DNA from: Methanogranum sp963676045
GTDB lineage: Archaea > Thermoplasmatota > Thermoplasmata > Methanomassiliicoccales > Methanomethylophilaceae
Assembly: GCA_963676045.1 (NCBI GenBank)
Contig: OY780938.1
Span: 992,001 to 1,056,000, forward strand
Length of the DNA stretch: 64,000 bases
Direction of reading: 5' to 3'
A model generated the notes under the pieces. The model was not told the DNA's origin. It ran no database searches and saw nothing but the letters and a program-made list of their open reading frames with translations. Made by a program: the position numbers and the translations under genes. Positions 36,349 through 44,155 of this stretch are shown piece after piece. Position 1 is the stretch's first letter. Each line of letters starts with the position of its first letter.

Positions 36349-36826
36349 GGTCATCACCAAAACTGACACTGGCATTGAACTTCGGACGGTTCTGTTGATA
36401 CCACTTTGCCGCAAGTATGCATGATTCGGTACCATAAGGGTTCATCGGATTGGGATCCATCAACAACTGCTCGACACCTTTGACGAATGACAGTAGTGAG
36501 GACCCGAAGGACCAGTTGTCCAATGTCTTCACGCATACATGCCCTCCATCCTCTGGAGACATTATGTTGGGATGGAAAATCGGAGTAAGCCAACGTGCTT
36601 TGGGCCTCTCGTACGGATACTCCTCTGAGATCGACATTATGAAAGAATGCTCGCTGCCGATCTCGTCCTCTGACACTCTGGCAGGTATGTTCGACAGACC
36701 TATCCTTATCTCTATCGGGAAATTGGCATTCTCTGGTATAGTCCTGATCTTCAATCCTAGATATTCATTCAGGTCCGATATCTCATTGTTTATCCTCTTC
36801 ACGAGGATCGGCCTTACGAGGCCCAT
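36341..36826 (-). CDS. Ubiquitin-conjugating enzyme (E2)-like protein
   Basis: The 161-residue product has the UBC fold order: an N-terminal helix (~5-22), strands to ~68, YPYERPKARWLTP, the HPN tripeptide (85-87), the catalytic Cys98 in GHVCVKTL, Trp105, and a helix before LLMDPNPMNP. HPN followed by Cys 11 residues later is the canonical eukaryotic active site. E2 takes the Ubl from E1 as a thioester and passes it to a target amine. I use the ATG at 36826, one base after the Ubl stop and preceded by AGGTGG; a GTG at 36838 would overlap the Ubl gene. Confidence 0.92.
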   Translation of the reverse strand: MGLVRPILVKRINNEISDLNEYLGLKIRTIPENANFPIEIRIGLSNIPARVSEDEIGSEHSFIMSISEEYPYERPKARWLTPIFHPNIMSPEDGGHVCVKTLDNWSFGSSLLSFVKGVEQLLMDPNPMNPYGTESCILAAKWYQQNRPKFNASVSFGDDHA

Positions 36827-36827
36827 C

Positions 36828-37070
36828 TCAGGCTCCACCTTCCGGATCCGGTATCATCTCGATGATATCGTCCTCCGATAGATTGATCTCATCGACTGTG
36901 CGCCCTTTGCTAAGTAGCTTCGAACCTTTCCTGAGCACGTATGCGCCTGCATCCTTGCCCCAATAATCGGCAGCGGTATCGATTATGTCGTCAATAGTCT
37001 CATAGGATTCCAATTCCATCCTTATGGTAGAATTATTCAATGTGTTGACCACGGTTATCCTTACTGTCAT
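36828..37070 (-). CDS. Ubiquitin-like protein precursor ending in Gly-Gly-Ala
   Basis: The 80-residue product fits the beta-grasp order (strand-strand-helix-strand). Residues ~49-79, GSKLLSKGRTVDEINLSEDD then IIEMIPDPEGG, line up with the ubiquitin segment [20 protein letters not shown] through its RGG tail. It ends Glu77-Gly78-Gly79-Ala80, so one residue must be removed to expose Gly-Gly, a job for the JAMM protease in the operon. Lysines 39, 48, 51 and 55 could allow chains. It lies between E1 (ATGA overlap) and E2 (1-nt gap). A sulfur-carrier role is less likely because of the E2. Confidence 0.88.
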   Translation of the reverse strand: MTVRITVVNTLNNSTIRMELESYETIDDIIDTAADYWGKDAGAYVLRKGSKLLSKGRTVDEINLSEDDIIEMIPDPEGGA

Positions 37071-37834
37071 ACTGGTCCCTCCGTCTCATGATTAGGACAT
37101 CTTGGATCGACAGATATTTGGAATTCGTCCATGGTCCCCATCTCTCCATTGTAATACATGACGTTATTGATGCACATATCGCTTCTGCAAGATAATATCT
37201 TCATCGCCTCCCGCACCTGCACAGCGGCTATTATCGATGTCGTAGTTATCTCCGACGCGAATTTGGGCGAGAATATTGTGCTGTTGCCGGTGCATGAGAA
37301 ACGTTGGTCCATTATCGAAATGTGGCTCTTGTTCATCGTGCATTCCAGGCAGGGGCCTTCCGGCAATACCACTTGCACCTTCCCCCTGAAGCCATCGGTC
37401 GCCCCGTCGATGTATGGTATCCCATGGTATCTCGCATGAGAATTGGTATGGAGCCTGGCCTGAATGTTATCGAGACATCCGAGGACCACATCGAAATCCC
37501 AATCCTCCAGCTCCTGTATCCTTGAGACTATCGGCGTAATGCTCATGAAAGGGAATGACTCCGAGACCTTCGATGCGATGACCTCGGCCTTCATGCGTCC
37601 GACATCGTCATCCGTGAAGAAGATCGAACGACTCAGATTGGATTTCACTATACTGTCCATGTCCACGATCGTGATATCATGGAATCCTGCGAGCGCCATG
37701 GACTTCACCACCTCGTTACCCAATGCGCCTGCACCTACGATGAGGCATTTGGAACCGTGCATCCTCTCCATGTCCAACCATTCGATGCGCTTCATCCTGT
37801 CATATCGATCTTCATCATATTCCCTTACACGCAT
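37067..37834 (-). CDS. E1-like ubiquitin-activating enzyme (ThiF/UBA3-like)
   Basis: The 255-residue single adenylation domain has GAGALG (34-39), Asp58, SNLSR (65-69), Lys82 and GCLDNIQAR (119-127). The stretch IPYIDGATDGFRGKVQVVLP then CLECT closely resembles human UBA3, and Cys181 in FSCTG matches the position of the UBA3 catalytic cysteine. It therefore looks like a thioester-forming E1, not only a sulfur-transfer MoeB. It lacks the ubiquitin-fold domain that recruits E2 in eukaryotes. It is the first gene of the operon and probably leaderless, with an AT-rich promoter block at 37856-37872. Confidence 0.92.
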   Translation of the reverse strand: MRVREYDEDRYDRMKRIEWLDMERMHGSKCLIVGAGALGNEVVKSMALAGFHDITIVDMDSIVKSNLSRSIFFTDDDVGRMKAEVIASKVSESFPFMSITPIVSRIQELEDWDFDVVLGCLDNIQARLHTNSHARYHGIPYIDGATDGFRGKVQVVLPEGPCLECTMNKSHISIMDQRFSCTGNSTIFSPKFASEITTTSIIAAVQVREAMKILSCRSDMCINNVMYYNGEMGTMDEFQISVDPRCPNHETEGPV

Positions 37835-37855
37835 AGAACAGCATGGTCGTGCCTG

Positions 37856-37872
37856 ATAATAATTTTAATATT
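37856..37872. promoter_or_regulatory. Shared AT-rich promoter block of E1 operon and Zn-ribbon gene
   Basis: ATAATAATTTTAATATT is centred at 37864, 30 bases from the E1 start (37834) and 31 from the divergent start at 37895. One TATA element read both ways would place both transcription starts within a few bases of the ATGs, giving two leaderless mRNAs. Confidence 0.45.
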
Positions 37873-37894
37873 GTGAATACGATGAAGAGACATC

Positions 37895-38092
37895 ATGACC
37901 TCGCTCCCTGAACACGACCACTGCAAGAACTGTGGCGACCCTGTACCATTCGACATGCAATATTGCTGCATGGAATGCTACAATGAGTATCAAGAGAAAC
38001 AAAAGAAAGAGAAGAGAAAGGACATCATGTTCTGGGCTGCCGCGGCGTTGAGCGTTGTGGTCATCGTCGTGGTCGCGGTATTGTTAAAGTAA
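37895..38092 (+). CDS. DUF2116-type Zn-ribbon protein with C-terminal membrane anchor
   Basis: The 65-residue product has four zinc ligands, CKNC near residue 10 and CCMEC near residue 24, a charged linker (QEKQKKEKRKD) and a C-terminal hydrophobic helix (~44-64) that would anchor it with the zinc domain in the cytoplasm. The pattern matches the archaeal DUF2116 family. It shares the promoter region with the E1 gene but occurs in archaea without E2, so a role in the Ubl system is only a possibility. It overlaps folP tail to tail by nine bases. Confidence 0.8.
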   Translation: MTSLPEHDHCKNCGDPVPFDMQYCCMECYNEYQEKQKKEKRKDIMFWAAAALSVVVIVVVAVLLK

Positions 38093-38875
38093 TGCATCCA
38101 ATGTCGAGGCCACATCGTGGACCCTTATTATGTCTGCACCAGCTGCGGCCGCGAGCTTCGCAGCCTCTATGCTTGCATCATCGCGGTCCATCCCAGGAAA
38201 AGCGCTTGCGAGGAATCTCTTCTTGGATGCCCCGATCAGAACAGGATACCCTTTAACTATGGAGGAGCAATTCCTTATCAACTCGAGACTGTCCTCGTGC
38301 GTGATCCCAAAACCGATACCGGGATCGATGATTATGTTCTCTTTACGCACGCCGGCCTCGATCGCGGCCTCGATCCTTGATCGGATGAACCCTCTGACCT
38401 CAGGCATTATATCGCCCTCGAATACATCGCTTGCCAACGTCCTAGGGTTGCCGTGCATGTACATTATCACCACCGGTAGACCGGAGGATGCAGCTAGGTC
38501 CAACATACCATCGCCCCTGAGACCGAAGACATCGTTGATCATGGTCGCACCGGCATCAATGCATGCCTCTGCCACCTCCGCCTTCATGGTATCGACGGAT
38601 ATGGGCACATCCGTGATGGAGGAAAGCTCGCTTATGATCGGCAGTATCCTGTCCAACTCCTCCTCGGCACTGATCCGATCCGAGCCTGGACGGGTGGACT
38701 CGCCACCGATGTCCAATATGTCTGCGCCGTGATCCACCATCTCCAATGCATGCGTGATGGCATCCATCGGGTCCAGATACCTTCCGCCATCGGAGAAGGA
38801 ATCTGGCGTCACGTTGAGGATGCCCATTATCATGGGCCTCTGCCTTGAACGAGCCGATGCCTTCCAATCCGTCAT
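38084..38875 (-). CDS. folP: Dihydropteroate synthase
   Basis: DHPS joins 4-aminobenzoate to a pterin diphosphate. The 263-residue TIM barrel has MGILNVTPDSFSDGG, DIGGESTRPGS, PISVDT, INDVFGL, DPGIGFG and a final RVHDV, the full DHPS set. In methanogens the family may serve tetrahydrofolate or a methanopterin-like route; the exact substrate is not shown here. It lies 4 bases after the LarA-fusion gene on the same strand. Confidence 0.93.
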   Translation of the reverse strand: MTDWKASARSRQRPMIMGILNVTPDSFSDGGRYLDPMDAITHALEMVDHGADILDIGGESTRPGSDRISAEEELDRILPIISELSSITDVPISVDTMKAEVAEACIDAGATMINDVFGLRGDGMLDLAASSGLPVVIMYMHGNPRTLASDVFEGDIMPEVRGFIRSRIEAAIEAGVRKENIIIDPGIGFGITHEDSLELIRNCSSIVKGYPVLIGASKKRFLASAFPGMDRDDASIEAAKLAAAAGADIIRVHDVASTLDALL

Positions 38876-38879
38876 CTTA

Positions 38880-41225
38880 TCACAGGTGACTGTCGACCAG
38901 TTCCACCAGGTCCACTACCTCTACCTTCCTCTGGCCCTTCGCAGATGCTAGGTTGGTCACGCAGAAAGGACAGGTCGTTATTATGATGTCAGCGAATGCG
39001 GCCTCGTCCAATCTGGACTCCGCTATCTCCCTTGCGACCTCTGGATAGGCTGCCCTCACACCTCCGCCACCGCCGCAGCAGTGACTCGTGGAACGATTGC
39101 ACGCCATCTCCTTGAACTCCACGCCTGGGAATTTCTTTATTACCTCCCTTGGCGGCTCGTATACATTGCAGTGCCTTCCGAGGTGGCACGGGTCATGATA
39201 TGTTACCTTTCCCTTCAGAGGCTTGAGCTTGAGGTCCTGTTTCGCCAGGAACTCTGTCATGTGCAATACCTCGAAAGGTACATCGACATATTTCGGATAC
39301 TCGTGCTTGAACATCCTGTAGCACCCCGCGCATGACAGTATCAATGTCTCTACGCCCTGGGCCTTTATCGCATCCACGTTCTGCTTCATGAGCTTCGTGA
39401 CCTCTGCCTGGTCCACACCAACTCTCTGTAGGACTGACCCGCAGCAGACCTCATCCAAGGTCGTGTAATCCACGCCCAGCTTGTCCAATATCGACAAAGA
39501 TGCGGCGGAGGTCTTCTTAGACCTGTATGTCGCTGTGCAACCTGCGAAATATGCGTACTTCGCCTTATGGGGCTTGCGTCCGAGCGTCTCTGCCACGGAC
39601 TTCTTCTCGTTGAACGGGTTACCGTTCTGCAATATGCTGTCTACCATCGCCTTGTGCTTTGGAAGCATGTGTCCGTTCTTCACGAGGTCCGCACGGCATG
39701 TCTCGATGATGTCCACGATGTTCACCTTGGATGGGCATCTCCTCACGCAATCCGCACATGTCGTGCATGTGTACATGTTCTCGATGACCGAGTCATCGGC
39801 CTGTATGTCGCCGTGTAGCAGACCGTATGTGAGCACTATGCGTCCTCTTGACAACGCGGAATCCCAATTTATCGCTTTGAACGAAGGGCATACGCTCTTG
39901 CAGAATCCGCACATCGTACATGTGTTCAAAGCCTGGGATACCTCTTTTATCTTATCCGATTTGAAATCCTTCACGTCATCCACCTTTGGTATTGTCACGC
40001 TGCCGTCCATCAACACAATGAATTTGGCATCCTTCTTCCATTCCAACGCAGCCTTCACCGCATCATCCACCGAAGCGAATGGGGTTATGTTGGCCCCTCT
40101 GATGATCTCCGGGTCCAGGTCCGTGACCGCCCAGATATCGGCCCATGTGGCGATCTCTGACATCTTGGCCGCCTTGTGGTATCCGAGCTTGTACTCCGCC
40201 TCGAGATTCTTGAGGACCTGCTTGGGATCCTTGGAGCATGACAGCTGGGTGAGGAACGTGGAATGACCTATCCCCTCCCTGCATTTGGACACCATTATTA
40301 TCTTCCCTCCTTCCTTGAGGGCCCACTTGCCGTTGTCCAATGCCTTCTGCGACTGATACAGGTCCACATCCATCGGATATGGTGCTACGGATATCACCAC
40401 ATCCGCCTTCTCTGGTATGGGCACGCAGAATACCTCCTTGGCCCACTCTACGGCCTGATCGAATGCTGGATTTAGGTCCCCTGACGCGACCCTGTATATG
40501 TGCTGATGCCTGTCCAGGACCATCTGTATGGAGAATATCGCCTTCCCCTTCACAACCTCCAAAGCATCCATCATGTCCTCATGCACAGGATTTCCTTCCA
40601 ACACAAGGGATTGCGCGGACTTGCTCATGGCGAGCTTGTGGTTGGCCTCCACGGTCTCAAATGAGGCCACACCTGGAAGGAAGGATTTCCTACCTCCCGT
40701 GAAACCTGCGAAGTAGTGAGGCTCCACGCTTGTTATTATTACCAGCCTATCCGCCTCTACGGCGATCTTATTGACATTCATAGGCGTGCCGTTCTTGGAT
40801 TTGCCTAGGTAAACGCATTCTGATTTCTTCGCATCGTGCGCGATTATGCGGTCCTTCAACTCGGTGTACAACGGACCGAATACGAAATCGTATTCCTCCT
40901 TCGTCATATCCCTGTGGGTTCCAGTGGCTACCAGGAATCTTGCCTTCTTGAGGTCCATCCTCTTCGACAAGGCCTGCAAGACCTTTGCTGTCGGCGTGGG
41001 ACGCGTACCGTCATTCACTATGAAGACGATGTCCTTTCCGCCTTTCAAGAAACTGTCCAAAGACTCGTACCCCAACGGGCTGTCTATGGACCTGTTGATT
41101 ATATCATCAGCATTGCCACACTTAACGTCCTTTGGATAGAATGTCCCGATATATGACTCATCTGGGATCTCTGTCCTCTGAACACCGTCCTTTCCGTATT
41201 TGACGTCCACAATCATTGAGACCAA
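38880..41225 (-). CDS. LarA-like racemase fused to HdrD/GlcF-like iron-sulfur protein
   Basis: The 781-residue product is a two-part fusion. Residues ~1-415 resemble LarA, the nickel-pincer lactate racemase: NDGTRPTP, HDAKK, EPHYFAGFTGGRKSFLPG and ANHKLA contain the expected catalytic His and Lys. Residues ~430-500 carry two 4Fe-4S motifs, CTMCGFCKSVCP and CTTCADCVRRCP. Residues ~560-781 have two CCG domains (CCGS...SCAGC and CCGGGGG...CPFC), as in HdrD, GlcF and LutA. It may couple 2-hydroxy-acid racemisation to oxidation, but that is inference. Start is the ATG at 41225; 41216 is also possible. Confidence 0.85.
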   Translation of the reverse strand: MVSMIVDVKYGKDGVQRTEIPDESYIGTFYPKDVKCGNADDIINRSIDSPLGYESLDSFLKGGKDIVFIVNDGTRPTPTAKVLQALSKRMDLKKARFLVATGTHRDMTKEEYDFVFGPLYTELKDRIIAHDAKKSECVYLGKSKNGTPMNVNKIAVEADRLVIITSVEPHYFAGFTGGRKSFLPGVASFETVEANHKLAMSKSAQSLVLEGNPVHEDMMDALEVVKGKAIFSIQMVLDRHQHIYRVASGDLNPAFDQAVEWAKEVFCVPIPEKADVVISVAPYPMDVDLYQSQKALDNGKWALKEGGKIIMVSKCREGIGHSTFLTQLSCSKDPKQVLKNLEAEYKLGYHKAAKMSEIATWADIWAVTDLDPEIIRGANITPFASVDDAVKAALEWKKDAKFIVLMDGSVTIPKVDDVKDFKSDKIKEVSQALNTCTMCGFCKSVCPSFKAINWDSALSRGRIVLTYGLLHGDIQADDSVIENMYTCTTCADCVRRCPSKVNIVDIIETCRADLVKNGHMLPKHKAMVDSILQNGNPFNEKKSVAETLGRKPHKAKYAYFAGCTATYRSKKTSAASLSILDKLGVDYTTLDEVCCGSVLQRVGVDQAEVTKLMKQNVDAIKAQGVETLILSCAGCYRMFKHEYPKYVDVPFEVLHMTEFLAKQDLKLKPLKGKVTYHDPCHLGRHCNVYEPPREVIKKFPGVEFKEMACNRSTSHCCGGGGGVRAAYPEVAREIAESRLDEAAFADIIITTCPFCVTNLASAKGQRKVEVVDLVELVDSHL

Positions 41226-41309
41226 AACACTGAATTACGCGACCGTATTAAAGCATATTTGCGCGTGATGGGAAATAGTATTTGAACAGCGGTTGCATTA
41301 GAAGAAACA

Positions 41310-42248
41310 ATGGCCTCACTGAGAGAAACAGGTGAACGAACACTGATCAGCAATATACAAAAGATCATCAGACCAGCACCGAAGATCGGCCCTGGAGACG
41401 ATGCTGCGGTGGTGGACATAAGCGACAAGGTCGTTATAACAACGGACACGGTCACGATAGAACGGCATAAACCAGATAAGATGACCTGGGAACAGTTCGG
41501 ATGGATGGCCGCGGCAGTGAACCTCAGCGACATCGCAAGCATGGGTGCCAGGCCCGTTGGCGTATTGGCCGCGCTCGTCCTACCTGAGGACATGGAAGAG
41601 GACGAACTGTACGAGATAATGAGCGGCATGGACCAGTGCGCGGAATTCTGCGAAACATACATTGTCGGCGGAGATACGAAATTCGGACATGGCTCCATAA
41701 CCGGTACGGCCATCGGAACATTGGATGGGAGGAAACCCCTCACCAGGTCCGGGGCGAACCCGGGAGAAATCATCGCCGTCACTGGGAACCTCGGGTCCGC
41801 CGCGGCAGGATTCTACGCACTCGGGAATGGCATCGAGGACGAGGACACCATTCTCTCACTTCTTGTCCCTGTGCCAAGGGTCGAAGAGGGGCTCATAATG
41901 TCCAAATCGGGCGCAGTCACTTCCTGCATGGACCTCTCAGATGGATTGGCGGAGGCTGCAAAGGCCATATGCACGGCGAGTCATGTAGGCATGGACATAC
42001 AGATGGAATTCCTCCCAGTATTGCCTAATGTGGATGACATAGCATCAGAACTGCATTTGGACAGGAGAGACCTGATTTTATACTGGGGAGGAGATTACGA
42101 ACTGTTGTTCACATTCAAAAAGGAAAAAATAGCGGAGCTCTACAAGGCCGGCCTATCGTTCTCCATCATAGGGATGGTCACGAATGATGACGGCCCATAC
42201 ATCCTTGAGAACGAAGAAAGGACGATGATGAAGAATGGCCAATATTAA
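41310..42248 (+). CDS. thiL: Thiamine-monophosphate kinase
   Basis: ThiL makes thiamine diphosphate from the monophosphate. The 312-residue product has GPGDDAAVVD, VNLSDIASMGARP, GGDT and CMDLSDGLAEA, the family's ATP and metal motifs. It overlaps the AmrS gene by 14 bases and is divergent from the LarA-fusion gene. Confidence 0.94.
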   Translation: MASLRETGERTLISNIQKIIRPAPKIGPGDDAAVVDISDKVVITTDTVTIERHKPDKMTWEQFGWMAAAVNLSDIASMGARPVGVLAALVLPEDMEEDELYEIMSGMDQCAEFCETYIVGGDTKFGHGSITGTAIGTLDGRKPLTRSGANPGEIIAVTGNLGSAAAGFYALGNGIEDEDTILSLLVPVPRVEEGLIMSKSGAVTSCMDLSDGLAEAAKAICTASHVGMDIQMEFLPVLPNVDDIASELHLDRRDLILYWGGDYELLFTFKKEKIAELYKAGLSFSIIGMVTNDDGPYILENEERTMMKNGQY

Positions 42249-43248
42249 TCCCAACATCGAAGCCAAATACTATCATCGTGACGGCGATGTTTATGTCTGC
42301 GACCTGTGCCCGCACAGATGCAGGATACCAGTGGGGGGAGTCGGCAGATGCAATGCGAGAAGAGGAGAGGATAATTTCCTATCCGCCTACAGCTACGGCA
42401 AGGTCTCATCCATATGCGTCGACCCGATCGAGAAGAAGCCCCTGTATCATTTCTACCCAGGCAGCATGATCTTCTCCATCGGCGGAGTGGGTTGCAACAT
42501 GTCCTGCAAGAACTGCCAGAACTATGCCATATCGCTATCTCCTACTGGAAGGAAACGTACCACCTATGAAGATCCGGCAGAGATCGCGGCCCTTTGCAGG
42601 AAAGAGAAGATGGACGCCATTGCATTCACCTACAACGAGCCTATGATCTGGTATGAGTACATATTGGATGTAATGGCGTGCGACCCTGACCTCAAATGCG
42701 TGATAGTCAGCAACGGACTTGTCAACGAAAAGCCATTGAGAGACCTTTGCAAGGTCAGCGATGCGATGAACATCGACATCAAAGGATTCACCGATGGGTT
42801 CTATATGAAGATATGCGGCGCGCATCTCGATGACGTGCTTAGATCGGTCAAGATCATATTCGAAGAGAAGGTCCATTTGGAACTGACATACCTCGTCATA
42901 CCGGGGCTCAACGATTCACAGGAAGAGGTCAAATCTTTCTGCATGTGGGTACGGGACACACTTTCGCCTGATGTTCCAGTGCATTTCACGAGATTCCATC
43001 CGGATTTTGAGATGATGGACATACCAATAACACCGATAGAGACGGTATTGGAATGCCAGAACATCGCAGAGTCGTGCGGGTTGAACTATGCTTATGTCGG
43101 CAACGTCATAACGGATGACGCCTCGGATACATATTGCCCGGAATGCGGCACCGCGGTGATCAAGCGCATCGGATACCTTGTCGATATCATCGCCATGGAC
43201 GGTCGGAGATGCTCTTGCTGCAAGACAAGACTGCCCATCATACGCTGA
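42235..43248 (+). CDS. amrS: AmmeMemoRadiSam-system radical SAM enzyme AmrS
   Basis: The 337-residue product has an N-terminal Cys-rich YVCDLCPHRCRIP segment, then the radical SAM motif CNMSCKNCQN, FTYNEPMIW and a C-terminal zinc-ribbon-like part (CPECG...CSCC). This pattern is that of AmmeMemoRadiSam radical SAM proteins (PflA-like); the substrate is not established. The companion AMMECR1 and Memo genes are not in the window. It overlaps the A24 peptidase gene tail to tail by 11 bases. Confidence 0.9.
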   Translation: MANINPNIEAKYYHRDGDVYVCDLCPHRCRIPVGGVGRCNARRGEDNFLSAYSYGKVSSICVDPIEKKPLYHFYPGSMIFSIGGVGCNMSCKNCQNYAISLSPTGRKRTTYEDPAEIAALCRKEKMDAIAFTYNEPMIWYEYILDVMACDPDLKCVIVSNGLVNEKPLRDLCKVSDAMNIDIKGFTDGFYMKICGAHLDDVLRSVKIIFEEKVHLELTYLVIPGLNDSQEEVKSFCMWVRDTLSPDVPVHFTRFHPDFEMMDIPITPIETVLECQNIAESCGLNYAYVGNVITDDASDTYCPECGTAVIKRIGYLVDIIAMDGRRCSCCKTRLPIIR

Positions 43249-44101
43249 TCAGGAATAACGGATTCCCTATCAAGACCATGAAAACGGTCACTACCGTCAA
43301 TGGGATTATGAATGGCACCATAGGAGTGACCCATATCCTCGACTGACCCGATGATTCCAACCTATCGTATATCTCGCTTGGATCGTCGGATATGTCGCAT
43401 CTGAAAAGCTCCCCGTCCTGCACATCGTGCATCGGCCACACATGTGAAGCACGCGCCTCTTTGACCGACGTCATATACCCTATCGCCATCCATTTGCCCT
43501 TGTCCCCCCTCATTGTGTTGGATGCCAGATAGTATGCGCATGACAGTATCACCACGAATGTGCCCAGGAACAATGACGACATCGCGAATGTGAACGTGCT
43601 GCTCAAAGCATTGTCTGGAACATCTATCAGAGGCGATGAGAATATAACGGGATAAACTGGGAACAACATAGCGAGACACACTAGGCATTTTGTGTCCGCA
43701 CCTCCCTGTATTATCCCGAATATATAGAGTCCCAGGAAGATCATGTAACTTAAGGGTATGGATACCCAAGCAGCAAGATAAACGTTGCTCGTCTCATAGA
43801 GACTATATAAGGGCAATATGAAGAGGATGATCATCGACGCATAGAATGGGACCAGCAGCTTGTTCGATTCCATGAACATGTCCGCCAGCATCATGAAGGA
43901 TGCGACCGCCAGAAGAACATACTCCCATCTTATGCCATCCTCGATGGAACAGAATATGGTAAAACCGATGATGCCCACCGAACCCAGTACCATCCAATGC
44001 TCATCTGACACCTCCCTTCTCTTCCAATCACTTACACTGGCCGAGACCATGACTACTACCATCGCCAAGAACATGGCCAAGAATATCCAATCGACGCTCA
44101 T
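43238..44101 (-). CDS. A24-family prepilin/preflagellin peptidase
   Basis: The 287-residue membrane protein has about six to eight helices and the two catalytic aspartates of the family: Asp25 in SVSDWKRREV and Asp136 in GGADTK. Such enzymes cut the leader of archaeal type IV pilins or archaellins. The C-terminal cytoplasmic segment (~205-255) before the last helix is longer than in FlaK. No pilin or archaellum gene is nearby, so substrates must be elsewhere. Confidence 0.88.
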   Translation of the reverse strand: MSVDWIFLAMFLAMVVVMVSASVSDWKRREVSDEHWMVLGSVGIIGFTIFCSIEDGIRWEYVLLAVASFMMLADMFMESNKLLVPFYASMIILFILPLYSLYETSNVYLAAWVSIPLSYMIFLGLYIFGIIQGGADTKCLVCLAMLFPVYPVIFSSPLIDVPDNALSSTFTFAMSSLFLGTFVVILSCAYYLASNTMRGDKGKWMAIGYMTSVKEARASHVWPMHDVQDGELFRCDISDDPSEIYDRLESSGQSRIWVTPMVPFIIPLTVVTVFMVLIGNPLFLISV

Positions 44102-44155
44102 TTGACTGCCTATGCATCAATACAATTTTATGTTAATATGGCTTGCCCGTGAACA

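Noticed and set aside
37895..38092. Zn-ribbon membrane protein as the missing E3 of the Ubl system
   Set aside because: The four-cysteine pattern fits DUF2116, found in archaea without E2, and it lacks the eight ligands of a RING; kept only as a possible partner.
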